Origin: Limonium bicolor
Taxonomy: Eukaryota > Streptophyta > Magnoliopsida > Caryophyllales > Plumbaginaceae
DNA: 64,000 nt
Reading direction: 5' to 3'
NCBI GenBank assembly: GCA_023374045.1
Contig: CM041777.1
Span: 479,671,594-479,735,593 of the forward strand
A program made the translations under genes and the position numbers. The notes below the pieces were generated by a model. It did not search any database, was not told the DNA's origin, and saw only the letters and a list, made by a program, of their open reading frames with translations. Positions 47,131 to 60,410 of this stretch are shown here, one piece after another; positions within the stretch are counted from its first letter, which is position 1, and every line of letters starts with the position of its first letter.

Positions 47131-47237
47131 GCGTCTGTAGCACCCGGATTGAGTTTATACCGCTGCAAAGTTAACTTATGATATTGTCAGACGCTTCATT
47201 TAATCTATGGATGTTTATTCGGGGGTGTTACAGAAAG

Positions 47238-47265
47238 TGGTATCAGAGCGTAGTTGCGCTCTGAT
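47238..47265 (+). other. Primer-binding site (tRNA-iMet) within a hairpin, G2
   Basis: TGGTATCAGAGC at 47238-47249. ATCAGAGCG (47242-47250) pairs perfectly with CGCTCTGAT (47257-47265). The loop is TAGTTG instead of AAGTAT in A and C, but its length is kept at 6. Confidence 0.85.
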
Positions 47266-49183
47266 GACTGGAACAGAGAAGTACCGAGCATAGGAAAACC
47301 TGAATTCGGGGAAACGGGGTTAAGGGTTAGTATGTGAGGCGCGATAGTTAGGATTCTTCCCCAGTAATTACTGGATACCTAACAGACACCTACACCCAAC
47401 CCCTACGTACCAAGAGTCCATTTCAAATCATAGAAAAAAAAACGCCGGAGAGGTAGAAAGCCTCCTCTTACTCGGGGAAACCCGATCTGGCATCTACTTA
47501 ATGTTGCACAATCAACCCGAGGAGAAAAGACTATATTATACAATCGACGTTGCCAAAAGGATAATACCCGTAGAGGAACCAATTTTAGCGAGAACTTGGG
47601 TCGACATGCTTAGCAGTCGATAGGACCAACCACACAAGCAAAGAGGACCGAAATACCCTAAAATACATGAAATAAATAAAGCTAAAATAAGCAATTAATT
47701 AAGCCAAGGATGGGAATTGAGATAAATTCTACAATTCGAACACTTGAGAGGGTAATTTAAAAAAAAAAAGAAAAAAAAAACCTCTCGTAAGACAATGAAA
47801 TAAGAGAATATAGCTCGAGACGAAATTACACCATAAAATTGGTACGACCTATTATGCTTAACGAAGCATAACACAATGTTACACATCAAAGTATAATATT
47901 ACGGAATTCAATTAATTCCCTACCCCAACACAAGGCAAACAAATATGAAAAATGGCAGCGAATGCGCCACTATGTTCAAACATCTATCGAATATTTTGTT
48001 CAAAGGGACCAAATAAAAGGAGTTGTATACAATAGAGAATTAAGTTCCAATCATGGAGGAACAAATTCCGAAAGAGGAACTGTTAAAACACCCGCAAGCA
48101 ATGCAACGGGTAACTGTGGAATTCAATGTTATATATATAATATATATATATATAAATCCTTGGGATCATGTGTATATCGTTAACTATGAAGGAAATGATC
48201 ACACATGCAACGTTATTTCGCATAGCATTTAATGCGCATGCACCAACGTTATATGATAGCATTATTTAACCATTTGGTATTGTACCATATATTACATATC
48301 ACGTTATTCATTTTAAATAAACTATACTTTAATTTACACTGTATGATTTACAGCATATATATATTGATAGTGATGTCATAACACGTGTCATCTATCACTT
48401 CACGACATTAAAACCATATTGTATATACTTATATATATACATGTCTTCTGGGGTTTACATATACATATATTGATATATGAAGTTTTATTTGATTTAATCA
48501 TATAATATAGTTACATGTATTATGACAATACCTTTTTTTAAAAAACTCCCATTTTTATATAATTCATGTACTTTGCAATATGCTGCTCTTGATTGTATAA
48601 TTTACAGTCTATCAACTTTATTCATTTATAACACCCATCATTTAATATTGTACGGTTCTCAACCATATTTTATACACATTTCCTACAATATTAGTCACGC
48701 CTTTTTGCACATACAAATATACATAACTTAGAAAACTCCCTTTGATAAATGTTACATTTCATTATTTTATGTAAGGTGATTATTCTCACTAGTTTGTAAT
48801 ATATCATACAAACTCATATTAAGATTCCTATCTTAATATCTTGTAACATTTGTATAATGCCATAATAAACTTTTAAAGTGTATTCATTATACTCATTATT
48901 TTGTAAGTTCATTTATTCATTATTATCACATTTGTTTTATGTGAATAGTCTTACTTATATATATACATCTTCTTACTTCCAATGTTTGTCAAGCTTAATA
49001 TTACTTAGCCAAGCAGTTTCCAACCTTATGATTCAAATTCAATTATACAATACCGTGTAATTTAATTTCTCCTATTTAGTATAACAACCATGACACAAAA
49101 AAGGGGCAACTACCGAATATAAATCTTGGATGAAGATATAAGTAGGTTAAGAGAACCTAATCATATGGGGAGACATTAAATAC

Positions 49184-49815
49184 GGTGCGGATGGATCACC
49201 TATATCCATACTATATCTATGAATACGGTGCGGATGGATCACCTATATCCATACTATATCTATGAATACGGTGCGGATGGATCACCTATATCCATACTAT
49301 ATCTATGAATACGGTGCGGATGGATCACCTATATCCATACTTTATCTATGAATACGGTGCGGATGGATCACCTATATCCATACTATATCTATGAATACGG
49401 TGCGGATGGATCACCTATATCCATACTATATCTATGAATACGGTGCGGATGGATCACCTATATCCATACTATATCTATGAATACGGTGCGGATGGATCAC
49501 CTATATCCATACTATATCTATGAATACGGTGCGGATGGATCACCTATATCCATACTATCTATAAATACGGTGCGGATGGATCACCTATATCCATACTATA
49601 TCTATGAATACGGTGCGGATGGATCGCCTATATCCATACTATATCTATGAATACGGTGCGGATGGATCACCTATATCCATACTATATCCATGAATACTAC
49701 GGTGCGGATGGATCACCTATATCCATACTATATCTATGAATACGGTGCGGATGGATCACCTATATCCATACTATATCTATGAATACGGTGCGGATGGATC
49801 ACCTATATCCATACT
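49184..49815 (+). repeat. Minisatellite in G2, 15 units of 43 bp
   Basis: Fifteen copies of a 43-bp unit beginning GGTGCGGATGGATCACC are almost identical to one another, with one shortened unit near 49528-49566. G1 has 10 more diverged copies at 1907-2295. The uniformity points to recent expansion or gene conversion. Confidence 0.95.
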
Positions 49816-50095
49816 ACATCTCCCTATATGAGAACTTGGTATGAAAAGAACTCATAATATCAGAAGGATACGAATGTATGTACCCATACACCATTTAACT
49901 AATGGGAACAACCATATGTGCATATATAAGACAAAAAGGTATTATAATTCAAATACGACCTTGGAACTTATAACCCATAAGTATACACATATTGTGGATA
50001 CAAGAATGAGTGAATGTATATATGTACACATTTAGATATATACATAGTTGGAAACATTAAATTGGTTGATTGTTTGTTGGACGTGCGAGGTTGAA

Positions 50096-50175
50096 CTTAA
50101 CCCTGGTCAGGTCAAGTGATACTGAGCACAAATTGGGGTGGAAGGATAGTTCAACACTTACGCTGACCACGTAAG
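50096..50175 (+). other. Two-hairpin cassette (G2 copy)
   Basis: Hairpin 1 is at 50096-50116 and hairpin 2 at 50157-50175, with stems and loops identical to G1. The linker reads GAGCACAAATTGGGGTGG. Confidence 0.6.
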
Positions 50176-50587
50176 GGTTGGATAACTCTCGAAACCCCCT
50201 TCAAATGGACACATAAACCACAAATAGGTGAAAGTTTATAAGTTGGATAAGTAAAAATGCGAAGGAAGCAATGTTGATACTAGAGGATGAAACCACATGA
50301 ATACATTAGCACATGGTTCGAAACTCAGAGATTACAGACATGTGAGGACTGGAAATGATGTGATGTTACTAGCAACCTAATGGTTACTACATAAAATATA
50401 TACTATCGCAGTCAAATGCAACATGTAACCAATAGTAGTCTAGTTCCTGGTGGAACATGAGAACAATGAAGATGATAAGAAAACTAAAATATCCCATGCT
50501 ACACATAATTATGAACGGTAATACAAACCAAACATGTTAGTGTAACAATGACACATTTGTAACATTCAAATACCAAGAACTAAATCG

Positions 50588-50592
50588 TTACT
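50588..50592 (+). repeat. Target-site duplication TTACT (left), solo LTR E
   Basis: TTACT before TGTAACACCCC is repeated exactly at 55163-55167. Confidence 0.9.
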
Positions 50593-53500
50593 TGTAACAC
50601 CCCAACCACCACCATACACTTAACATCAAACTGCAGCGGAAATCTCAACACATCGCATTACTCAATTCAATGGTGTTACACGCCGTTAACCACCCACGTG
50701 GCTAACAAGGCTAATACATATACATTTGTATCGGTCTGATGGACTAGCTTCCCGAGCGACTACACAAAACAACCCTTATTCCATTTCCAACATTCATAGT
50801 ATACATACATTGCCACTGTACCGACTATTTACAAACTAGTGCCGATAACAATTTCGGTCTTACTACGCTTACAATGCTTACGCCATTTAAATGGCTACCC
50901 ATGTATAAACATCTACCCCCTACTCTCGAACGGCTTCCAACTCCTTGTACCTGAAATAGAAAAGGAGAGAAAGGGTGGCCCCCAAGGGGCTCAGCACCTT
51001 TGCTGGTATGGTAATCCCGCAGCCCACATGCTACCGGGCCACACACAACTAATTGTCGTCTTAGCATGCAGTTGATTATATTTAAATCATGCATACAAGC
51101 CATAAACATACAACACATAACATTTCGCCTCAATGGGCTCAACCTATAACCAACACATCCACACTTAACCAACCATTCAATGATTCCTTAAACCCTAGAG
51201 TGGCTCTCCTCTAAAACGGAGCTACTTCCTTAACGAACGACATGTACCCATTAATCGGGTTATCCTTAACACCTCTTGTCACAAACTGGGATTCATTTCC
51301 ATGATCCACACACTCTATATCCTACAACATATCTCATTCCTCACATAACAAAACATAACAAAACCTTTTTGTTTCGTCGTACACATGACAACATCACAAT
51401 CATTTTAAACACCTGACGTATACTTATCGTAGCATAGCAAGGGAATTTGCTAGCGCAACACCAATACATAACACCGTAAATCGGTTCTCACAAGGAACCT
51501 TCCACCATAGTTAGTATACATAGTGAGCCTAGAGATTATTACCAATCCCATGTTAAGCTCGTTACCAACCTCGTTACCGTCCGGTTATATAGAACGGTTA
51601 ACTTATACCCAAGGTGTGTCGGATATAGTAATCCCAAGCACACCGAAATAACATTCGTATGCCCCTGTGGCCCGACGTGAGTCAGTAACTAGCTTTGGAT
51701 AAGCTAAGGGAAGTAGAAACCAAATTGGAATACCACCTATACATACACCAGAGAGCCGAACCGGATATGACATCGACTCCCGTCCATCACACGCGTGGCC
51801 GGAACAACCGGACTCCTCACCCCCCATTAGTACACATACACTTAATAATAAGTAGTTAGAGATCCATTATGGAGCCTACCACATCCACACACCATACGGT
51901 ATCATAACCGAGTTAAGCACACAAGGGAGGTTCACACACTTGCATACAACAACAATGTCCAACTAACTCACACATAGCCGTGGTTAGCACGTTCCCAAGG
52001 TTTGGGCCGTCAACTCCGTATACCGATCACTCATGTGTTCCTAGTTTTGGTTAGCTAAGGTTTAACACATACTTGAGGTTAAATGGTATCGGAGGTCAAA
52101 TTCGCCACACAAATGAATTACTATAACTCATTACATGTTTTAATCTTACAAGGTGGCAAACACTCAAGAAAACATATTGGCATACAAGCCGGTGTAATCC
52201 GGTAGGACACAGGTTGCAAGAAAACCATACCTGTCACCGGAGTCCACTTTACCACGTCCACTTATGTTCCTCGAGCGATTCTCGAACAACTGTTAACATC
52301 ACATGTGTTTTTATTAACATCGGGTTTGCTTGATTATTTAATGTCTAATGCTTTACTTTCCCCGTTAACTTAGTTACATAACTTTACATTTTAACTTGTT
52401 TTACTTTCACATTTTGATACAAATTTTCACCCACTTAATTGCCATTTAAAACTCACCTAACATGTCCTTAACAACCTTATAACATCATTACCTATCAATC
52501 CCCATCATTACATATCATTTCATAACCTTAAACCATATTTTTGGTCCGACCGGACTACCCAAGTCCGGACTTACCCAGGTCGATTCCAGAACACATTTCC
52601 GTCAAAATTTTTCTACTCCGACCGGACTTGTAAGTCCGGTCCTATGTCCGGTCCATTCCAGAAACTAATTCCCACAGGGTAAACTGGGCCCGACCGAACT
52701 TGCAAGTCCGGTCGCAAGTCCGGTCTGCCCCAGATCTTTGTTTTCCTTTTTACATTCAACTCCAAACTTCACCCCATATATCCTAGTATACCCTAACCTC
52801 ATTTGGGCACTTCAAACACACCTTAAGATATCCTTAAACACTCACAAAACTCTTTTTCTAATTCCTTAAACCTTCACTTATATCTTCACAAAATTTCTAA
52901 CACTTACAATGTTTTCTCCTAGTTTTTCAAGTGGTGTTTCATCCTTAATAACCTTTATACCAAAGTGTTTCCTCACCATCATAACATCATCTCCCAAGCA
53001 TCTTCTCTTACTAACCAAATCTTCTCTTTCACAACTCCTTAGAGTTCCTTTCTCAAAACCTTACCTAAACATCATTTTCTCCTTATTCATCAACATAACC
53101 TAAACCTTAAACAAACTTCCCCAAGACTTAAGTACATCCTAAAAACACTCATTGGATTTCTAGAACTTCCAAGACAATGCCTAAATCCTTATAGCACCTT
53201 AGAACACCTTAATGCATGTTTTCTTCCTTAGTGAAGCATGTATCCATTCCTAACAATTCCTAGTTCAACCAAGTTCATTTAAGCACTTAAAACTCCTTAT
53301 ACATTTTACAAATTTTGCCATAGGTTCTCTTAGCACCTCATCATTCCAAAGCTCATAGTTTTCACCACTAAACATTCAAGAACACCTAGATCCATCAAAA
53401 ACATTATCACTCACAAAACTTCACCAAATTTACACTACATCACAATATAGTGCATAATTAAACTTGCTTGGCACTTAGGCCCTTAAATAACATGGCTCTT

Positions 53501-55162
53501 AGGCCCTTAAATTGCCTAATCTTTAAACACTGAATTTCCCACATAAATAATGCCTTTGACCTGCAAATACATACACCAATACATATGTTCTTTTACTAGT
53601 CTCCTTGAGAACACTTTACTAGGTCATTCACCATTTGCTCTTTAGGTAGTTTTAACAAGCATTATAAGCTTATTTCTCCTAAGGCATTAAACCACATTAA
53701 GATAGCATATTTACCTCTTTTCCTCCCAAATTTATTTCTTGTTTCCTCCTTAAAACCGATAGGGCATTTCATTCCTTGTCAACTTCTAAACAATATACCA
53801 ACATTGAAATGAGTATATAAGCTTTAAGCTTCATCTCATTGTAAACCCTAGTTACATATATTGTTTTAACACATCAAGGTAATTGTTTTACCTTTGAATG
53901 GAAGAGAGCTTGAATGAGTATCAAGAGAGGGCTCCTCCTAGCCCTTGGAAGATTTAAATGAAGCTAAAACAAGACAAGAGAAGACACCATTACAAGGTGC
54001 ATTTTCGGTCAACACCAAAAGTGAAGGAAATGGAATTTTCTTTGGTTTTTCCTTACCTTGAAGCAAAGGTGATCAACAAGGCATAAAAATATTAGCTCAA
54101 GCTCTTTCCATGGAAGTTCTCCTTGGCACCAAAATGGTGGTTTTGATGATTTGAAAAGACAATGTTGTAGAGCTTGCTCCAACTAAGAGAACGGTAGTCT
54201 CGGAATTAAGTTCGGAGCATGGAGTCATAAGTTACAAGTGAAGAAGGATGAAGAATGGCATGGTTCTGTTGGAAACCGATGGAGAGAGGAGGAAGAAGGT
54301 GGCCATCGTGGGAAATGAAGAAAAGAATGAGAGAATGAAGATAACCTTTGCTTTTTGAAGATATTTGTCCTTTTAAAGCAAATAGTACACTAATTAGTCA
54401 TTCTTTTTTCTTAGTAAATTAACAAGGGTGGTGAGTCGCCACACCTTAAAAACCGGCCACAAATAGTACCTAGGGGTATTTTAGACTTTATTAATCAATT
54501 GTCTCACTTATAGTAACATATGTTACAAACTAGCTTATAAAAATCACTATTCACCAAAAACAAGGCACATAGAAGTGAAATTTTTTATTTACCATTGATA
54601 TAGCCACCCAAATGTGATACTATATAGTACACATGTTAATTAAAGAGTAATGATGGACATTTAGCCATTCAAAACTCATTTACAAGACAATTTTTCAAAA
54701 ACGTGCTTTAAGACTCCTTAAAGCACATTTTGCGTTTTAACTTGTTTTCAAGCTTGGTTTTCTTTAGTAATTGATTTAGTATGTTCATTAACATATAAAT
54801 AAGGCATAGGTATGACCATTAGGTCTTATACACATTTATCCCAAGCTTAGAGCACATTTTAGCCCATATTGACCTTAAGGTATTTATTTGTGTTTTGTTT
54901 GGTTTCATTGTCTACCAAAGTTTCCTAAGGACTTAATTAGCCTTATAAAGTCATAATTAAACATTATCAAGTCTTGGTAGGCTCTTTGGGTCCTAGCCAA
55001 GTTCACTCCAAGCTTAGAGCATGTTTTTGCTCAAACCGTGTCTTAGTGTTTTATTGTGTTTTACCATGGTTTAAATGGTTCATTTATGTTTCTAAGGCAC
55101 TTTTAGCCTTTAAATACCATAGTTTAACATTTACACAACATACCAAGGTTTGGGGTATTTCA
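50593..55162 (-). mobile_element. Solo LTR E (4,570 bp), minus strand
   Basis: Read on the minus strand it starts TGAAATACCCCAAACCTTGG (at 55162) and ends GGTTGGGGTGTTACA (at 50593). A perfect TTACT duplication flanks it, and there is no primer site or internal region, so it is a solo LTR. G1 (near 3205) preserves the empty site. It shares with LTRs A and C a CCGGAC palindrome array (52543-52726), a CAG|GT site (50949-50965), GCCCC/GGGGGC arms near 50975 and the LTR-end hairpin (50685-50706). It is an A/C-related family. Its outer end holds two imperfect tandem units of about 170 bp (54800-55150). Confidence 0.92.
52543..52726 (-). repeat. Palindrome array with CCGGAC/GTCCGG (solo LTR E)
   Basis: Three clusters of GACCGGACT...AAGTCCGG-type inverted repeats occupy the position corresponding to the triple palindrome of LTRs A and C. 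The sequence differs but the arms still pair. Confidence 0.65.
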
Positions 55163-55408
55163 TTACTACAGAGCATACATAAAAATTAAAGCCAAAGGGT
55201 CGGCCAGAAAGAACAATTCAAATGCTCAAGACCGCACTAAAGGCATGAACTTCCAACCTTCAAAGTAAATGGATAGACAAGCTACAACCCACCGAGATTG
55301 TGTATGAATTAAAATACCCCTTGCCAGTCAAGAGACTATTACTCCTATACAATTAAGCCATGCACTGCCTTGAAAGGCATAGTGAAGGAAACCTAAACCT
55401 AAACGAAA

Positions 55409-55439
55409 TCAGAGTCGCACAGCAGAAGCTGGTGGACCG
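55409..55439 (+). other. Conserved block around CAGCAGAAGCTGG (G2)
   Basis: It is the G2 copy, nearly identical to G1 3407-3437. Confidence 0.55.
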
Positions 55440-55601
55440 CATACCACATTTTCCCGTTGATAGATCGGTATGGATACTGATAAGAATCCCTGAGACATAA
55501 ACTGAACCATTAACATAGTCAAAACATTGATAAGATTATAAGACAAGAAAACCCCATGAGACCTAAACATCGTGAACCAAGGTTCAAGGGTGATACAATA
55601 A

Positions 55602-55638
55602 GGATTACGTGGGCGTAATCCATTTTATGGGGGGTAGG
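55602..55638 (+). other. Hairpin plus internal purine tract (G2)
   Basis: GGATTAC-GTGGGC-GTAATCC (55602-55621) is followed by ATGGGGGGTAGG (55627-55638). The AA at the start of the purine tract is AT here. Confidence 0.55.
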
Positions 55639-56139
55639 CGCGTTGCGTTTTTACTAGGTCAGTACCCGTTTGTGGTGTGGTTTTGGATGCTATGTGTGTG
55701 AATTGAGTGTGTATTGTATTTGAGGTACACCGTGCGATGAATAAATGTTGTATGTTGGTTTTATGGTGTGACATGTTAATTGTTGCATTGGTGTGCTTTA
55801 AACACTTGAGATGTATTTGGTGATGTATACGTGAACTATTGCACTGTGTGTATTCCTACAGCCACGCGTTGGTGGTGTGTATGAGATTGTTATGTGTGTA
55901 TATATGTACGCTCGGTTAGGAATGAATGTGTGTACTGTGGCTTACACCTCGGATTGTTATTTGTACATTGCTAATACCTTAGACTACTATGAAAACTTGT
56001 GAGAAGCCATTATTGTGGCATAGTGCTTATGAACACACTCGGGTAGTGAGAAGTATGAAATGTGGGACTTGATCCCTAGGATTAACAAGAATGGAAAACA
56101 TCAGTTAAGGAAGTAACAACTTCGGGACGAAGTTCCTTT

Positions 56140-56151
56140 AAGGGGGTAGGC
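56140..56151 (+). other. Terminal polypurine tract of G2
   Basis: AAGGGGGTAGGC directly precedes the 3' LTR start TGAAATACCCCG. Confidence 0.8.
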
Positions 56152-56565
56152 TGAAATACCCCGAATAATTAGTAGTCTAAATTGGTGAAGTTTAAATTAA
56201 ATCATGTACGAACAATTAAATTGGTATATACATGTCCGGAAACATGACAACGTTACGTATTAATACGGTCACGTACTTATATATGTACGTTTATGAAAAT
56301 ACATATACGTAACGTTACAATTTTACAACGTCGTAGATAATAAATAATAACGTCGCATAGTTACATATAACTAAAACGCGACAAAAATAAAGGGGGGCGT
56401 ATATATATAGACATGTACGTATAAATAACTAACAACGTAACAAAATGAGGTAGTCGAGTATAAAATTAATAACGCGACGTATATTATATGGTCTCACATC
56501 TATATAAATAAGCATGTATAACTTATAAAAAAAAAGAAAAGAAAAGAAGAAAAAGTAGCAAGGAC

Positions 56566-56636
56566 GCTCCCGCCGAGGTTCGAACCCGAGACCTCCCATA
56601 CCTCCCCCGAACACTTTAACCGATTGAGCTATGCCC
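56566..56636 (-). other. tRNA-like segment in G2 3' LTR
   Basis: It is the copy of 41718-41788; box A-like and box B-like motifs are kept. Confidence 0.6.
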
Positions 56637-58019
56637 AAATTCAGCAACATATACTATCAAATTAAAACTAGTACTTAGGCTACCAAGGTAACTACAAAAA
56701 AAAAGGGAAAGAAGAATCAAACCCGCCTCTGTAGCATCCAATTCGTCCTTGGTATTGCACCTGATCTAACAAAAAATTACACGGGGCAGAAAATGGAATT
56801 TGAGAGTCAGTCAAGGCCACTCCATTACTGGTATATTCCCACCCATCAACAGATAGACAGACCTGCCAACAGCACTGTATGGAGGATGACTAATAATCAG
56901 TCACACCATGCTCCCATGCCGTTCTGATTTCCACACAAGCAGCAGTCAAGGGAACATCCACCTGGGAGACCACGAGCATAACCAGGGTCCTCCTTGACTT
57001 CAGCAAAAACAATCAAAACCCACAACATGCACATCAGTTCTGCTCTGTCGCAAACTTTCACGCATCAGCCCCTTTCCCTCTGATTAAAACTCCTCTTCAG
57101 TCTTTCCCCTTCTCACTTGCATGCTCACGCCAGCAGCAACTCAGGAGCCTCCATCATTCCCTTGTGTGAAGGTAAGCCCAAGCCTTCTTAGCTCTGTCCC
57201 TGTCTCACCCGAATCCTTTTTTTTCTTGATCGAGACCCCCTCCCGAATCACGTCTGTCTCATTGTTTCTGTTCAAAAAAAAAACTGTCACATTAATCTTG
57301 AATCTTCCTGGTGAAGCAGTGAACTCCAAGTTCTTTGGTCTCTCCATTCCTGTCTGATCAATATGAGGCTTAAGCTCCTGGAGAACGAAGAAAAACTGGA
57401 GCAATGTAGTCCAGGAACTATCAGGTGAAACTGAAACACATATACCCCCTCTGTTGGTTTTACCGAGATTTCCTACACCAGTTTCCCTAACCTTCTTCTT
57501 GTCTCACGCGAGAACCCTGCATGCCAGCTAGGAGTAGAGCCCTGAACTCTTGAAACCAATCTCCCTCCAAGAGGCCCTAAAGGTGAGGTCGTGAAAAAAA
57601 AAATAATATCTATATATACAGACCCCTGTTTTCTGTAACTCTTTCCATTTTTTTTGTTTCTTTCCTTCTTTCTGGTTATGACTTGGCCTGACAAGTGAAC
57701 ATCTCCTCCTCAGTTATCAAGTTCATGGAAACCTCGTAGTGTGCCTAGGATCAACAAGGGGAGGCAGCTAATACAAATACACCAAACTAGGTGAGCTACC
57801 TCTCAACTGATGTCATGATCTGAAAGTAAAACAACTGTCAAGTTTCATCTGTTATGTATTTCGAATTCTGTGACATATACCCTTAGTATACTAGCTGTCT
57901 TGGAATGGTATTGAGCTAATAAAGCACTTACCACAGTATATATGTACCTGTCTACACTATCTAAACGTGAGGGGGCTGAAGAAAAAGAAACAGGAAACAG
58001 AAAGTAACTTGGAAAAACA

Positions 58020-60410
58020 GAAAACAAATGCATCACTTTATGTCTTTTGTTTCTGTTGCAACTTCAGTAGCATTATCTTGGTGTCTTGGGTATGTCTTGG
58101 GGTGGAAACCTTGAATTGACACTAAGTTAAGTAACTAGATAATCTAGTCATAAACCAGCAACCAAAATTCATAAGTAAACAGAATCAGAGAAGCCCAGTC
58201 CCATTGCAGTTTTTCTTCACATCTTTATCAGTCCTGCTTCCTGGTTTCTAGTTGCAGGTTTGTGTAAAAAGTTTATGTGACCTTAGGCCACTGCCTGGGT
58301 TTGTTTTAAAACTAAAACAGTACTAAACCATATAGCTAAGTAGGCAGACGGGTAGGTAAGAGAATTGAAAAACCAAACTGGTGGGAAAAACAGAAATGAA
58401 ACAGAAGAAAGAAACATCAGTTTCAGTTTCTGAAATTTGGTATTTTCTGGATATCAGCCTCCCAGGGGTATAGCCAATGTATTTGTGTGTTCTTTTGAGG
58501 ATAGAATCACACTAAGACAGCTAACTAAGAAGCTCACTGTTTTGAAAAAAAAAACTGAGAAACCAGATCAGTAAGTAACAGATAAGAGGAAGAATAAGCC
58601 ATATCAGTTTCTGGATTTTCTGTTTCTGTAAACAACGTGCAGAGAGAGAGAGTGCCTGTGTGGTTTTGGGGTCTGTGTCGAAATTAGAAGCTGGTAATAC
58701 ACCTAACTAGGTGGGCTATCAGGTTGAGGAAAAATGTAAAAGCAGATCTATGAACAAACAGAAGGAAATCAAAGAGAAGTTATCAGGTTTTCATTTTTTT
58801 TGCAGTTCCAGTTTTCCTGAAACTGGTGTCTTCTGTATAACTGTGTACAGAAAGATTAGGAAGAGTGTATTAGGCGGCTAATGAATCTAAAATACCCCTA
58901 GACCACGTGAGTAAGTTATAACTACTGGGGAGAAACATAGGGGTCACCCTAACAACCTAACAGATGAAATGGAGGAGTGTTACACTGATTTTAGTTTCAG
59001 ATTCTGATAGGGGTTGTTACTGTGTGATTGAGTACAAAAGCTATGTAGGTGCTTTGTTGGATTAGTCTTGAGATAAAACCTTGTTAATACCCATGGCTAG
59101 TGGGTAAACACTGTGGGGAAGAATTAAACATCAAAAGAACTAACTAAATGAAAAAAAAAACAGAATCAAGAAGGATTATAGATGGTGGTTTCTGAACTTG
59201 ACAACAAATGCTTCTGTATAACCTGGTATTGAGGGACTCGATGGGGTTGTGGGGAATTGCTAAGGAATCTGAACCACCCCTAATATACCATAGTAACTGC
59301 ATAGGTACTGAGGAGAAAACTTGGAAGTTAGAATAACTAACTACAATCAAGGGTCAAACAGAAAGATATATATATATATTCTAGTTTCAGTTTTCAGTTA
59401 GAAGCTGTCCCTATGTAACTGAATTACCAGTGGTGTGTGAGTGTTATATTATCTAGCTAATGGACCCAACATCTACCTAATGCATCTAAACAGAACTGTA
59501 AAGGAATTGGGTGAAATTAGAAGACTGATAAATGACTAGAAAGGAATGAGGAAGAGACAATGCAGTTTCAGTTTCAGTTTTCTGTAAACCTGTTCTCTGT
59601 CTAGCTAAGGTACAAGGAGCATAAGTGTGTTGAGTTCTCTTGCTAAACATACCACAACATAGCTAATGCATTAGGTAAAGATGTAAGAAAGACTGGGTAG
59701 AATTGGAAGAAAAACTGAAAAGGGATACAAGGGGAGATCTCGGTTTATATCTAGATTTTGTTATTGGTTTCAGTTCTGTACAACTATATTGTAAGTGCAT
59801 TGAGGGTGTGCTTAGGGCTGGTTTCAATTTAAAACATCTCTAATATTCCTAGGTGAGGTCATAAACACTTTTGGGACAGATAAAAAAAAGAGGGGGCAGA
59901 TTAATCACCTACAAAACAGAAACAAAAGAGAGATTGTTAGTGATGTGGTTCCAATTCGTTTTTATTTTCAGATTGTCAAGGTTGGGCTGTTTCTGTGTAC
60001 TTAAGAGTAGAAGGTCTGTGAGTGTTTAGTTTTGAGTCTAAAACAGCGTTAACACCCATAGCTGGATGGGTAAATTCTGTATGAGAGAATCAAACATTAG
60101 TTGAAATAGCTAGATATAAGAACCAAGGGGAAATATATAGATTGTGTCTCAGATTTCGTTAAAGATGTAGTTTCGGTATAATTGAGTTACATGGGTGTTA
60201 TGAGGGTGAGGTTAGAGTTATAATGAACCCAAAACCTTTCTAATGCATCTAGCTAAACTTACAAAACAACTTGGGAAGTTTAGACACCGTTAGACATATC
60301 AAAAGTGTGATAAGATAAGGTTATATACAAGAACTTTATTTCAGTTTGTAAACATTTAGGTTTCAATATAAGGGAGTTCTAGAAGTGATTGAGGAGTGTC
60401 ATTGTGTAAA
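58020..60410 (+). repeat. ~190-bp degenerate tandem array, G2 3' LTR
   Basis: It matches 43180-45560 unit by unit. Confidence 0.75.

Larger units (their letters stand above)
41306..47232 (+). mobile_element. G2 5' LTR (5,927 bp)
   Basis: It starts TGAAATACCCCGAATAATTA and ends TCGGGGGTGTTACA, with the primer site six bases later. It is nearly identical to 56152-62084, so G2 is young. From left to right it holds a TATA-like site, an antisense tRNA-like segment, C+T-rich leader-like sequence with AAGGTAAGCC donor-like sites (near 42318), the ~190-bp array, degenerate 3' hairpins, a CAG|GT site and the LTR-end hairpin. Frames of up to 87 codons present in both copies show no domain and only mirror LTR duplication. 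Confidence 0.92.
47233..50592 (+). mobile_element. G2 internal region, left part, non-coding
   Basis: It begins with the primer site. The first ~250 bases resemble the leader of C (for example CTCTGATGACTGGA, GAAACCCGATCTGGCA). From about 47780 it aligns with G1 position 1 onward. It contains AT-rich sequence with repeated TATATA, the 15-copy minisatellite and the two-hairpin cassette. No coding frame is credible. Confidence 0.85.
55163..56151 (+). mobile_element. G2 internal region, right part
   Basis: It starts with the right TTACT duplication and then aligns with G1 from about 3210 to 4045. It contains the CAGCAGAAGC block (55409-55439), the hairpin with internal purine tract (55602-55638) and the terminal purine tract (56140-56151). 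It is non-coding. Confidence 0.85.

Noticed and set aside
49184..49815. Regular repeats that could be mistaken for a CRISPR array
   Set aside because: Units are contiguous 43-bp copies without unique spacers, in a plant retrotransposon; it is a minisatellite.
52909..53103. 64-codon frame in solo LTR E
   Set aside because: AT-rich LTR sequence, no domain, no counterpart in related LTRs.
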